Assembly (NCBI GenBank): GCA_014905825.1 | Contig: JACGCN010000030.1 | Location: forward strand, 62,001-126,000 | DNA length: 64,000 bases | Direction of reading: 5' to 3' | Source: Lyophyllum atratum | Lineage: Eukaryota; Basidiomycota; Agaricomycetes; Agaricales; Lyophyllaceae | Shown: positions 10,301 to 21,622 of the stretch, piece by piece | How positions within the stretch are numbered: position 1 is the stretch's first letter | Layout: every line of letters starts with the position of its first letter | Notes under the pieces: model-generated | The model's database searches: none | Told to the model about the DNA's origin: nothing | Seen by the model: only the letters and a program-made list of their open reading frames with translations | Position numbers and translations under genes: made by a program

Positions 10301-11543
10301 AACAGTCGCGTGAACAGGTGAACCAGCTCGCTCTACTGAACACAAAAATCGATCGCCGCACTGCTCAGTGGACGCCGCCAAGGGCACCCCTCTATCAAGC
10401 ATCATTGGATCACCGATCGATGACATTGACGACGATTGCAAGGCAGCTCACGTTTGACGAGGTGCCACCTGCACAGCCTCTTTCCATTTCCTCATCAGTC
10501 GCGGGACAGCTCGCATCACAGCCTCCTCCTTTGTTGTCACCGGGTGTACTCGATTCGTCAGTGCTCGTCGACGTTAGAACCCGGGCCTCTGAGGACAGCG
10601 GTGTATATGAGGCCCAAGATCACAGTCTTCGAGGCTTTGTCGCGCCATCTCCACGTGCTGATCATGTGCAGCGCCCACGTACTGAAGTTGACCTCGTACT
10701 ACCTCCACTTCTTGCTTTCTATGCCCCTGGTATGGCCCCAGTGGCGATTCCTTTCTTCCATGCTTCTATTCATTTATTCGGGCGTTTTCAGGTGAAGCAC
10801 TACTGCCACTTCTCCCAGTTCTGGGTCAAGGATCGGCTCGATGGGCCACGGTCTTCGCAAAGATCAAGCAACTCGGGCCGCTTTGGGATACCTGGAAACC
10901 ATCAAAGACACTCGATCAAATGACCGTTCGGTATGTTTGGGACTGCTACAATACAGGCGAGGCTGTATTTGACACGGAGGGTGTGCCGACGGGGATGAAA
11001 CCTCCACTCCGACTGGTTGAGCAGCATTTCAAGGCGGATTGGCGGAAGAATATGGCAGTAAGCTAATCTTTCACATAGACATTTTATTTTCTCGCCAACT
11101 GCTTTACTATCTAGGCACGCAAGTTCTGGCAGCGTTTCCGCGAGATCCCAGAGTGGATCGAAGCTACGATGATGGCGCGCGGCATCACGGCTGCTGCAGC
11201 CCTGGCCGACCTGGAGGGAATGCGGTCAGTTCCTGGTCGAACGGGTTTGCTTGGTACGAGCGCTATCTCGACGATGCTGGGAAATCAGCGGAAGGCAGCG
11301 GCGAAACTTGTAAGCAACACCTCTCCTGCAACATTATAGTGTTTTTTAACTTAAGTACAACAGGCTCAGTTGCCAGCTCCTCCTCCGAGCTCACCACCAC
11401 CCTCCACACAACCTAACAATCCTGCAACTACATCCGTCAGCGCGCCGTCATTATCACATGACGCAGCTGCTTCGCGAAAACGCCGCGCACCTGCTATTGG
11501 GAGTCGTGGAAAGCAGAAGAAAGCCAAGGTCTCGCAGGAATGA
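7338..11543 (+). CDS. Crypton tyrosine recombinase (Ndc10-like core plus GCR1_C domain)
   Basis: Predicted site-specific recombinase that cuts and rejoins DNA through a tyrosine. About a dozen introns; start ATG 7338, stop 11541-11543. Order: Ser/Thr-rich N-terminus; a short region with acidic run (near 8120-8190); core beginning with VFQRQAIEKGQIRDGVVDEH; GHLAWTMMGASGNRGDDIRAL (first catalytic Arg, near 9000-9060); VKSHxxR-type box in KAHLRRHTLGYQQEKMG (near 9538-9590); WSRDTYNNTYAPALPKSAI with the likely catalytic Tyr (near 9680-9715); HGFKLHEEYKPVWRHVPVP; then a coiled-coil spacer; then TVRYVWDCYNTG, PPLRLVEQHFKADWR and KFWQRFREIPEWIE, the GCR1_C domain (about 10920-11170). It ends in a basic tail (RKRRAPA, RGKQKKAK). 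I found no stop or frameshift in exons I joined, so it may be active. Confidence 0.82.
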
Positions 11544-11643
11544 TAACCACGTAGGCCGCTGGGCTTGTGGCTGCGTGCGCCATCTATTACTTGTTTTGTA
11601 CAATATATCTTTCGGTATTCGCATTGCCCGTTGATTGAACACA

Positions 11644-13525
11644 ATGAAGACTTTTCCGAGTCAATCTCTGGTCTCGCTAATTGAACATCCTTACACAGTG
11701 TCTCTGGCAACCTTGATCGAAGGGCAATCTTTGCTTAACTTCAATCTCTTCAATCTCGGACGCCACCTTGCACGCCTTCAATCAACGACTTTGAAGACTC
11801 GAACTTTTAGGGATCTGTTTCACTCTGTGGGGACATGTTTAAATATCTCAGACTGTCTTCGTGGAGTAGCCGCATCCCTCTTAGCCTCGTCTGATTACAA
11901 TTCACCATGTCCACAATGCCGCCTGAGAGACGCTATACGACACAAGACCTGCAAGTTCTTATCCCTGGCCTTATACCTCCACCCCGTTGTTGACTTCTTT
12001 GATCACAGCATGCATCTCAAGAAAAGCGACCTATTACAACTTGTCAGAAGGCAAGAACACCATTGGCCACCGCGCGTGAAGTTAAGCGCATCAAACACAA
12101 CTGTCGGCCAGTTGAGGAAGAACCTGCTCAGTCGCCCGTTTACGAAGGAAGACTCCCACGAGAGGGAAGATTCACCGGCTTCGAATTCGAGTCCTGTGGG
12201 TCAGGAAATCATTGGCACAGTCGGAGGTGGACTCCGAGGTGAATCTTCAGGAGGGCCAGTGGCAGCAGTAGCGAAGCCGCAGACAATCACGGAGAGTGAG
12301 TACTTGGACCTGCCAGATTGTCTGTTCGATGTCGAGACTAAATGTTTCTGCTGCCAGCGGCATTGGCTGTGGCGCATAACTTGGACATTGCTCTCGAGGG
12401 CCTGAATGCCCCAAAGCCCGTCATGCCACAGGTGCAGAGTATCTACCATGTTAAATATATGTTATCTCAGCATTGTAAAACAGGCCCCAGAAGCACGGCA
12501 AATTCTCCTGCTAATTGAAGACCACCGTGGTATGCTTTCCGAGAAGGATTTGACACGAACCGCAGAACTCGTCACCGTGTCTCCTGTCCTCATCCATCCT
12601 CATGGAGACTGGGACTTTCGCATGAGGGATATGCTCCTCAAGCTGCAACAATCAAACGCTGCTATTGACGGTAAGTTTGGGCTGTACATTTCTTGCATAG
12701 TCGTGTGAGTTTATATTCATCTAGGTCCTGTCAAACTGTCGTATCCGGATCCTACTGAGCCCAGTTACAACCATATTTTCATCAAGATGATGCATGATGA
12801 TGTCTCTCTCGAGGATAACCCCTGCAACCCAGAAATACTTACCATGTCGTCCACGTCGAGTTCTTTCAAGATTATAGTCGAACATGTAAGCCTTGGTTTA
12901 CCCTTCGATTTTGCTACTAACATTCTATTAGGCAAGAAACCCGGTCTATCACACGGTCGTACCTCCCCTGCAATCATTTACTGCTGACCCATCCAATTCA
13001 GCAGCAAGCGAAACCCAGCAGTACCCTCTCGTGCAGGCCAAACAGCGAGTCAAGGATACCACGGAGAGAGAAGCGGACTGGCTGAAAAGCAAGGCTGCAA
13101 GCCGTCCCGGTTACGAGCAGTTTTCTACCAATCAACACCGAAAGTTGAAGAACTCGGATAGAGTCGACTCTTGGGTCTTTGCAGCAAAATTCTCGGCAGA
13201 TTTGTACCACGCCCCCTCACCTATCCGCGTCCGTCATAGCTCCTTATTTCTACTGCTTTGACTTACATCTTTGACTTACACCCTCCACATAAAGAATAGG
13301 AAATTTACCAAGAAAGATATCAAAGACGCCTTGGATATGGGGACGACAGCACTTGCCGAGGCTGAGAATGCAGCTCGGATCATTCGCGTCTTTGGAAAGG
13401 GAGGCGCTCACGAAGCTGAGGAGGTCGTTGAAAGGCTTAACAGTGATGAAGACACGGACGGTTCGGTTGCACTGTATCGATTTCTGACCGAGTGGGAGAA
13501 AGCATTCCTTGTTAAACCTACTTAG
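11644..13525 (+). CDS. Hypothetical protein next to the Crypton
   Basis: Multi-exon gene, starting at ATG 11644 only 100 bp after the Crypton stop and on the same strand. A long first exon (MKTFPSQSLVSLIEHP...) holds a CPQCRLRDAIRH motif that could bind a metal, HLHP-like and WPPRVKLS segments. Introns follow after ITE (donor near 12297, acceptor near 12357), after QSIYH, after AAIDG, after KIIVEH and after FSADL; the last exon reads KFTKKDIKDALDMGTTALAEAEN and stops at 13523-13525 after LVKPT. All joints are canonical. I recognise no domain. It may be a passenger of the Crypton, a regulator, or an unrelated host gene. It is followed by tandem repeats. Confidence 0.6.
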
Positions 13526-13614
13526 AATGTTATGTTTGTATGAGCTTTCAATCGACGTAGTTTTTTGTGAATCATTCATTCTATTCAATCACGATATTTG
13601 AGCAAGAACCTTCC

Positions 13615-13930
13615 GTTCTTTTCAGTTGATATTTTCGATTGCAAACCTTGCGCAAACCATCCGTTCTCTTCAATCGACGTCTATTCAGTTGATATTTTCG
13701 ATCGCAAACCTTCAAGCGCAAACCATCCGTTCTCTTCAATCGACGTCTATTCAGTTGATATCTTCAATCGACGTCTATTCAGTTGATATTTTCGATCGCA
13801 AAACCTTCAAGCGCAAACCATCGGTTCTCTTCAATCGACGTCTGGCATCCAAAAGTGCCATTCATTACCGAAAGATGTCCTTTGATCACAAAATATCCGT
13901 TCTTTTCAATCGATGTCTGGCGTCCAAAAC
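13615..13930. repeat. 66-bp tandem repeat
   Basis: The unit with CAAACCATCCGTTCTCTTC and ATCGACGTCTATTCAGTTG recurs with a 66-bp period (13653, 13719) and again at 13814 after an extra 29-bp partial unit; diverged units with CCAAAANTGCCATTCATTACC follow to about 13945. A period divisible by three leaves frames open, but I do not think it is coding. It lies just after the stop of the gene at 11644-13525. Confidence 0.85.
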
Positions 13931-14345
13931 TGCCATTCATTACCTTCGAAGGTCCCCTCTTCTACCTCTTGCACTCTTGTTAACCGTCGCAAAAGCGCGA
14001 CGACCTTAAAACCGACGGCAACAGCTAGTCACGAGCCAGTGATCGTGATGTTCGTACAATTTGTATATTAAACTGTGCCTACAACCAGTTGTACGCACTG
14101 TGCATTATACTACCTATTTAGTTTAGATATCGGACTAGCGAAGACGCGCAACAACTACGCCTATAAAACTCACCTTGCAGCACCCAGGACTGCGACGCGC
14201 TTGGACTGCGACGCGCTTGAACAAGGGCGCCAGCCGCAAAGGGGCAAGCGTCGAGGCAGCGAGATGGGGGCGGGAGCTTAGTCTGTGAAAAAAGCTAATT
14301 CAGGGCCTGTCGTCTCGCGGAATGGGGTGTTATTCCTTTGTTTTT

Positions 14346-14432
14346 CCAGAGCGTTGTTGGGGCAGACGGCGTATGGACTCGGACCTGGTTTAGTCCTGGA
14401 GTCCTTAAGCCGCCGGCCCCAACAACGCGTTG
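14346..14432. repeat. Inverted repeat (long hairpin)
   Basis: GCGTTGTTGGGGC near 14352-14364 is repeated in reverse complement (GCCCCAACAACGC) near 14416-14428, with about 50 bp between and partial pairing beyond both ends. It could be a transcription terminator-like hairpin, the core of a small inverted-repeat element, or a secondary-structure hotspot. Confidence 0.6.
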
Positions 14433-14472
14433 AGAAAGCAAAAAAACTACAGCCCGGAAATGAGGCGCCTCA

Positions 14473-14664
14473 CCGTGTTTGTGTAGTTCGTCCCAACGAT
14501 TCAGTCGTCCGAAAAGCGAGCGAGCGAGCAGCCCGTGCCAGTTGCAGCTCCGCATGAAGAAAGATGGTCCGTGTTTGTGTAGTTCGTCCCAACGATTCAG
14601 TCGTCCGAAAAGCGAGCGAGCGAGCAGCCCGTGCCAGTTGCAGCTCCGCATGAAGAAAGATGGT
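14473..14664. repeat. Perfect 96-bp tandem duplication
   Basis: The unit starting CCGTGTTTGTGTAGTTCG at 14473 begins again at 14569 and appears identical over its whole length, including GCGAGCGAGCGAGCAGCCCG and the AAGAAAGATGGTCC end. Identity suggests a recent event. The three-fold period keeps frames open on both strands, but no gene is supported here. Confidence 0.9.
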
Positions 14665-16041
14665 CCCCACCAAAATTGTTCGGTCTCGGCGCGGTGCAAC
14701 CAGCGTCAAGATGATCGAACGGCAGGGAGCCACGATCCTCTGATGGAGAGCAATGGAGGAGGAGGGAGGGAGAGGTCGGCCGGGGATGCCGAGCCGCGAG
14801 TTTCGAGGCCAGCGACGGTCGCGCGCGCGTCGGAAGGTGAACGAGGCTGTGACCGCCGTGGACGCGGCAGCGCGAAAGCAGCGGTGACGGATGTGTGGAG
14901 CGACGGGCGAGGAAAGTTGAGAAAAAGGAAACTGTGGGCCAGGGCGTTTGGTGACCGGGGTGCTCACGTGACCCATCCGGGTCCCGAAACTCCGACCCGT
15001 GGTGACGGCAGGCGGTGACGGCGTCCCGCGGTCACGACGAGTGCGCCTGAGAACTGCAATCTCCATGATCCATTGATCGAGATCGCGGGTCGACGTCAGC
15101 CTCCCCCAAAACGGAGTCCAAGATGATATTACCACCTTCCTTTACTCTGGCGAGGATGAGATCGGCACCCGGCGTGAGTCTTTAGGAACTTTTGACGCGG
15201 AACGGATAAGGTGAGGGCGGGAAGGACATCCTGTCTGGCTAGCTTGCATCTCTTCTACTCCAAGTTCATCCGTTCAGTCGACGGTGCGTATGCTGTATGA
15301 CGACACTGTATGGAGAGCTACGAAGCAACTATCATTTATCTATAACAACAGAGTAAGCCTATGAATCGACAGAGTAGAGGAAAGCGGATATAAATATAAT
15401 TCACGCGAACTGGGTCATGATAGTCATCGACTGGGACGCAGGAGCTGTGTGGCACCAATAAGACCGACATTCCCAGGTGGGTCTTTTTCTGCCTCTGGGG
15501 TTAGAAGACGTAAGAGTAGAGAGAAAGCCACATACCCGTTGTGCTTAAATGGCAGTGGGAGTAAGCGTCTTGTTAGTCGGTTCGGATGGTTGAACAAGGC
15601 TTGTTGCCTCGTTGCATTCGATCTCTTATATACGCGCCTCGCGCCTGACACGTATGACGGCCGAGGGCGAGTGACAAGAAATTTCTTGCCGAGAACGGAT
15701 GAATGAACTTCAACGACGCGAGACGAAGCGTCCTGGTGATTGATTTTTTGTTATGGTGGCGTGGGAGATCTGGGTACATTTATAGTGTCTGCTCTTGGTT
15801 TGCTCGCAGTCTCTTTTTCCCAACTTACTTCGACTTCTTCTGTGAAACTTATTTCGCCTGAAGCTATGTTTCATCCACTAGCACACCTGGCTCTCAGTTC
15901 ACGGTGTAACTCCTACCCATTGCCTCGAGACCTGGCGGAGATCAGACTTCATCAAATTACCTTGATAAACTTGCGCCCACAACTTACGTCAAGACAGCAA
16001 CTTCTATGCGTGTGACTTGGATAACTATTTGAACGACACCC
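14665..16041. other. Intergenic DNA between the repeat block and MTR4
   Basis: No gene is supported. From about 14940 to 15045 it holds several GGTGAC/GTCACG motifs (GTGACCGGGG, CACGTGACCC, GGTGACGG twice, CGGTCACGACG), resembling the cluster at 7195-7290. The part near 15800-16041 is presumably the MTR4 promoter and leader. Confidence 0.45.
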
Positions 16042-19000
16042 ATGGACATCGACGATCTGTTCTCGTTTTTGAACGACACACCTGGAGCAGATGGAGACGG
16101 CCATGATGATGATGATCCCATGCAATGGGACCTGGTTGTCTCCTCAAGCAAGTCCATGCAAAAACGAAAAGCGCAATTACCATTTCTGGAAATGGCGCCT
16201 TCACGAGACCAGGATGTTCTAATGCACGATGTGGCCGAAGATCTCGGACCGTCTGTGCCCAAGAAAGCAAGGATGTCGTCTCCCAATGCAGTCGTTCTTG
16301 ATGAATTCGAGATGGAGGCAAAACGACAGGTTCCAGCGAGTGCAGGATTGAGCGAAAGCGTAGATCTTGGGACGCGACTGGAGCTCAAGCATCAGGTATG
16401 AAATACCTTTTTTTCCTGGCTCATCTTCAACAGTATGCACACCAATATCCAGGTTCGTCACCAAGTGGCCGTACCCGCAGGGTACAACTATCTTCCAATC
16501 ACTAAACACGCGCCCCCTACCAAACCGGATCGAGAGTACAAGTTCGAACTCGATCCTTTCCAAAAGGTCTCGGTGTATGCGATACAGCGGAATGAAAGCG
16601 TGTTGGTGTCCGCCCACACGAGTGCAGGGAAGACTGTCGTTGCTGAATATGCTATCGCGCAGTGTTTGAACAACAAGCAGAGAGTAATATATACCAGTCC
16701 TATCAAGGTGTTTCACATTCTCTCAACCAATATTCCGTTTGCTCATGCGTACCTTGTTGCTGCTGACAGGCCTTAAGCAATCAGAAGTACCGAGAGATGC
16801 TCGCCGAATTCGGAGACGTGGGCCTTATGACGGGGGATGTGACGATCAACCCTTCCGCTACGTGCTTGGTGATGACCACTGAGGTGCGTGAAATCCGTTT
16901 CTCCATCACTGAAGGCGAAATGACCTTTCCTGGTAGATCTTGCGGTCTATGCTGTACCGCGGTTCCGAAATAATACGTGAGGTCGCTTGGGTCATCTTTG
17001 ACGAGATACATTACATGCGAGACAAGGAAAGAGGTGTCGTCTGGGAGGAAACCATTATTCTCCTTCCACACACCGTCCGTTACGTCTTCCTCTCCGCCAC
17101 TATACCCAACGCCATGCAATTTGCAGAATGGATATGCAAATCACACGAGCAGCCATGCCACGTAGTTTACACGGACTTCAGACCGACTCCGTTGCAGCAC
17201 TATCTTTTCCCTGCGGGCGACGAAGGTATCTATCTGGTGGTGAACGAGAAAGGAGAATTTCGAGAAGAGCAGTTTGCCAAAGCAATGGCTAGATTGCAGG
17301 ACGGTATGGGCGAAGACCCGGCAGATTCACAGAGCGGCAAAGGAAAGAAAGGAAAGACACGGAAGGGTGGTGAAAAGAAGGGTGGGTATCGCTCTTTGAG
17401 ACTATTCACATTCTCACCGATATCTAGACCAGTCTGACATCTCGAAAATCATCAAGATGATCATGAAGAAAAATTACAACCCAGTCATCGTGTTCGCTTT
17501 CAGCAAACGCGAATGCGAAGGGCTCGCGTTGGCATTGGCTAAATCTGAATACAACTCAACAGAGGAACAGGAGAGTGTCACGAACATCTTCAACAACGCC
17601 ATTGAAAATCTTGCTACGGACGATAGACAGCTACCTCAAATCACGAATCTCCTTCCTTTGCTTCGTCGCGGAATTGGTATCCATCACGGCGGCCTCCTTC
17701 CCATTCTCAAGGAGGTCATCGAAATCCTCTTCCAAGAAGGCTTGATCAAAGTCCTTTTCGCCACAGAGACATTCTCGATCGGCCTGAACATGCCCGCGAA
17801 AACGGTCGTGTTTACCACAACGCGGAAATTCGACGGTCATGAGTTCAGGAATCTTTCTTCAGGAGAATATATCCAGATGTCGGGACGCGCTGGACGGCGT
17901 GGCCTGGACGACCGCGGCGTTGTGATCATGATGTGCGACGAGAAGCTGGAGCCTGCTGCGGCCAAGATGATGGTAAAAGGAGAGGCCGACAGGCTCGATT
18001 CCGCGTTCCATCTCGGATATAACATGGTTTTGAACTTGATGAAAGTCGAAGGCATCAGTCCCGAGTTTATGCTTGAACGCTGCTTCTTCCAGTTCCAGAG
18101 CAGCGCTGGTATTCCGCTCTTGGAAGATGGTATTTTCTTCTTCTTCTTTGAATACGAACGTCCAAGGGCTGAGCTTTGGTTTAGAACTGAAGCAGGAAGA
18201 GGAGGCGCGAAGTACGACCGTGATACCAGACGAACCCCTGGTGGCGGAGTATTATGAGTATCGACAGCAGCTCGACCAAATGGCGGGGGATTTCCGGGAG
18301 GTCGTCACTCATCCTACCTATTCGCTGCCCTTCCTGCAGCCTGGTCGACTGGTGAAAGTCAAGCATCAGAAGGTCGATTTTGGGTGGGGCGTGATAGTAA
18401 ACTACCAGAAGCGACTTCCTCCTAAAGTTTGTACCATGAGACTGTTCATCTTCGCGCTTGCTGACCCTCCACATAGAATCGGCACATGCCTAAAGTCGAA
18501 GAACTGCCTCCGCATGAGCAATACATCGTCGATGTTCTGTTGAACTGTGCTCCCGGCGGTGCAGTTCCTAGGATTCGTGAAAACGTCATGGCTACGCCTG
18601 CTGGAGTCCAACCTTGTCCGAACGGCCAGAAAGGAGTTCCTCTCGTTGTTCCTGTGCTGTTGTCGACGATTGAGGGCATCAGCCACCTCCGTTTATTCCT
18701 TCCTAAAGACCTACGGCCAGACCAGGCTCGCGAGACCGTGTGGAAAAGTGTGCTAGAAGTCCATCACCGTTTTCCTGATGGCGTTACTCTCTTGGACCCG
18801 ACACTGAACATGGGTATCAAGGATCAAAAGTTCAAAGAACTGGTCAACGTATGTCTCTCAACGAAAAAATCTTGCACGACTCAGGCTGACGGACATTGTA
18901 TAGAAAATTGAGGGCCTGGAGTATAAAATGTTCTCCAGTCCTTTGCATAAAGATCCACGGCTTCCGGAGCTGTATACCCTCTATTCAAAGAAGAAGGAGA

Positions 19001-19781
19001 AAGAAGAGCGGATACGGAGTCTCAAGAAACGCATCCAAGCAACCCACGATGTGTTACAGCTGGAAGAGCTAAAATACCGAAAACGCGTTCTTCGCCGCCT
19101 GGGTTTTACCACCTCGTCTGATATCGTCGATATAAAGGGAAGAGTGGCCTGCGAGATAAGCTCGGGCGATGAACTACTCCTGACGGAGCTCATTTTCAAT
19201 GGCGTGTTCAACGCGTTGTCTCCGGAACAATGCGCTGCGCTGCTGAGCTGTTTCGTCTTCGCTGAAAAGGTGCGTTTGTTCGAGGCAATACGGAATCGAA
19301 CATGTTTGGACTATGCATTGCTTCGTAGAGCGATCAAGAAACGAAACTGAAGGAGGAGCTCGCGGCTCCATTGCGTGTCATGCAAGAGTTTGCTCGGCGC
19401 ATTGCGAAGGTGTCGAAGGAATCTAAGCTGGACATCGACGAGGATCAGTATGTGTCTTCGTTCAAGGTCGAGCTAATGGACTCGGTCGTTCAATGGTGCC
19501 GCGGCGTATCCTTTTCTGAGATCTGCAAAGTATGTGCATCATCATGTGCCCAACCGGATCGATCCTGTGCTTATCCTTTCCCGCCTTTCTACTACTAGCT
19601 TACAGACCAGTTTGAGGGGAGTCTCATCCGAGTCTTCAGGCGTCTCGGGGAACTTTTACGCCAGATGGCTCAAGCGGCCAAGGTCATAGGCAACGAAGAG
19701 CTCCGACAGAAGTTCGAGAAGGCTTCTGAGATGCTTGAGCGCCCCAACTCTGTCATATTCTGTTCCTCGCTGTATCTGTAG
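16042..19781 (+). CDS. MTR4: MTR4-type exosome RNA helicase (Ski2-like DExH box)
   Basis: Nuclear ATP-dependent 3'-5' RNA helicase that feeds RNA to the exosome, usually within the TRAMP complex. Start ATG 16042 ([10 protein letters not shown]), stop 19779-19781. Visible in order: [15 protein letters not shown], Walker A in [30 protein letters not shown] (across an intron), [29 protein letters not shown] (DExH), [68 protein letters not shown] (motif VI), then [17 protein letters not shown] and LERCFFQFQ, which are MTR4-specific. The KOW/arch part contains [18 protein letters not shown]. The C-terminal part ends IFCSSLYL, close to the family ending. Roughly ten short introns. No break seen; N-terminus is short, as in MTR4 rather than SKI2. 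Confidence 0.95.
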
Positions 19782-20378
19782 TTTACTCTGGCTGATGTTG
19801 ACTTTCGACAAATTCCTTGCTGATGATATCCAGCTTAGGCGGAGAATGAAGTCGACGGGAGAGGCGTGGAGCCAGGCTCGCGACTGCCAGCATCGCTGGC
19901 AGGCTGAGGAGGATTAGTGGGTGCGGGTGGTCCAAACCTGGAAGCCAGAGCACGTTGTGGCCGAGGCCTTGTCCAATGAATCCCTTACTAAGACGCCACA
20001 ACGAATATGTGTCCTTCGAGAAACCCTCAAGTGGCATGGCAGCGAACTAAGGGACCGTTCTCATCTTGATCTAATCTAATCTCTCTCTTTTCGAGACTTG
20101 GCAGCCTTCAAACGTTGTCTTCAGGACCTCGTATGCACCTACACGTCTACTTACCGATCCTTACGTTTCTCTGTGAGAGAAATCATTGCGGGCGTCCTGG
20201 ATGGCTCGAGGATCTATCTCAAGGGAAATTTGAGGGTTGAGAGCGATCGGATTGAATGCAAGCATGCGGCTTCCAACGTATGATCCGACGACGCTCTCTA
20301 TCTCCTCACATCCGTTCCATCTAATTCTTCACAACCACCACCACAAATTATCTACAGGGATCTAGAACGAAACTAACC
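19782..20378. other. Intergenic region with a dispersed repeat
   Basis: Between the MTR4 stop and the PNP start. It holds the dispersed repeat at 19926-20041. No gene is supported. Confidence 0.5.
19926..20041. repeat. Dispersed repeat, copy 1 (copy 2 at 36421-36517)
   Basis: Matches 36421-36517 in the same orientation: both have AAGCCAGAG-ACGT-GTGG, CCT-A-TAAGACGCCACAAC, GTGTCCTTCG or GTGTTCTTCG, and AACCNTCAAGT-GCATGGCAG. On the minus strand both begin an open frame, M.L.GF.K.TY.LWRL. It is probably a fragment of a short mobile or coding sequence; identity was judged by eye. Confidence 0.65.
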
Positions 20379-21622
20379 ATGGACGTCCCTCTTCCCTTTG
20401 ACCAGACCCTGGAAGCCCTCACCAAGCTCGTCCCCGCCAAGCTCCAAAAGCCACGCATCGGCATCGTCTGTGGATCAGGCCTCAGCGGATTGGTCGAGTC
20501 GTTCAGAGAGGTCGTGATCGTGCCGTACGACAAGCTCCCAGGATTCGCGAAGAGCACAGGTACGTCGTTCACTGTGCCTTCATCACGATGTTCTGATTCT
20601 GTTTCTGATTCTGGCGCGATAAGTTCCGGGACATAAGAGTGCGCTGGCGTTTGGGCTCTTGGGGGCTGGAGAGGGAGTGCCCGTCGTTGCGATGCTTGGG
20701 AGGGTACGTCTAGGACATTCTCATTATCGATCCGTCGTCTCAGGAGACATCTCTTTCGCAGTTCCATCCATACGAAGGCCACAAATTCCCGACGGTCGTT
20801 TATCCGATAAGGGTAATGGCCCGCCTCGGCGTCAAGAACATCATCAGTATGTACGTCTCCTTCTATCCACCAAAGACCATACGCCCATCTCTTCTCCGCC
20901 CCACAGTCACAAACGCCGCTGGATCCCTTAACCCTTCGATCCCAGTCGGAACCAGTACGCTCCCTCTTTCCTTCTCACCGAATGCTTTCTCAATAACCAC
21001 CACCCCATCCCAGTCGTCGTAATCCAAGACCACATCGCCCTCCCCAACATGACCGGCATGAACCCGCTCATCGGGCCCCCCACGTCCCCCACCCACCCCC
21101 GCTTCCTCCCCCTCTCCGACGCCTACTCTCCCTCCCTCCGGCGCCTCGTCTTCCTCTCCGCCCACCGCCTCTCCCTCCCACATTCCGCGCTCGCAGAGGG
21201 TACCTACGCATGGGTCAGCGGGCCGACGTACGAGACGCCGGCGGAGGGACGGCTGCTGAGGGTGGCGGGTGCGGATGTGGTGGGGATGAGCACGGTGCCG
21301 GAGGTGTTGGTGGCGAGGGAGGAGGGGCTGAATGTTGTGGTTATGAGTTTGGTGACGAACTTTGTGGTCATTCCTGAGGGGTATAGGAGTATTAGGGAGG
21401 AGGTGGAGGCCGAGGTACGTCGTTCTTCTCACTCTTCATCCGTACAGGTCAGTTGACTGATGCTTGTGTGATTAGCTCCTGGGCAAGGCAATCGAGTTAC
21501 CTGAGATACGGACGGTGTCGCATGATGAGGTGTTGGAGGTGGGCAGGGAGAAGGCGGAGCTGATGAAGAAGCTAGTGGAAGCTGTCGTGGAACTTATACC
21601 CGCCGTTCCTGATCTCCAATAG
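20379..21622 (+). CDS. PNP1: Purine nucleoside phosphorylase
   Basis: Cytosolic enzyme of purine salvage that splits inosine and guanosine with phosphate. Start ATG 20379 (MDVPLPFDQTLEAL), stop 21620-21622 after PAVPDLQ. Visible: GIVCGSGLSGL (phosphate-binding GSGL), VPGHKSALAFG, MLGRFHPYEGH across an intron (substrate loop), VTNAAGSLN across an intron, VIQDHIALPNMTGMNPLIGP, a GTYAWVSGPTYETPAE block (base and phosphate binding), GADVVGMSTVPEV, and VTNF. Five or more short introns. This is the trimeric PNP type rather than the MTA phosphorylase type: TNAAGS and GMSTVPE with a Thr-Asn pair in VTNF. No anomaly seen. Confidence 0.93.

Larger units (their letters stand above)
7195..11600 (+). mobile_element. 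Crypton-type tyrosine-recombinase DNA transposon
   Basis: Defined by its one complete recombinase gene (7338-11543), which has a tyrosine-recombinase/Ndc10-like core followed by a GCR1_C DNA-binding domain, the domain pair that marks fungal Cryptons. Cryptons have no terminal inverted repeats and move through a circular intermediate, so the ends cannot be read directly. GGTCAC-rich DNA occurs both at 7195-7290 and at about 14940-15045, so the element may reach as far as about 15 kb and include the next gene. The bounds given are the minimum. Confidence 0.75.

Noticed and set aside
14470..15135. Long open frame on the minus strand (221 codons), rich in Arg and Ser
   Set aside because: It is open mainly because it runs through the 96-bp tandem duplication (32 codons per unit) and GC-rich DNA; no family resemblance, and no exon continuation was found.
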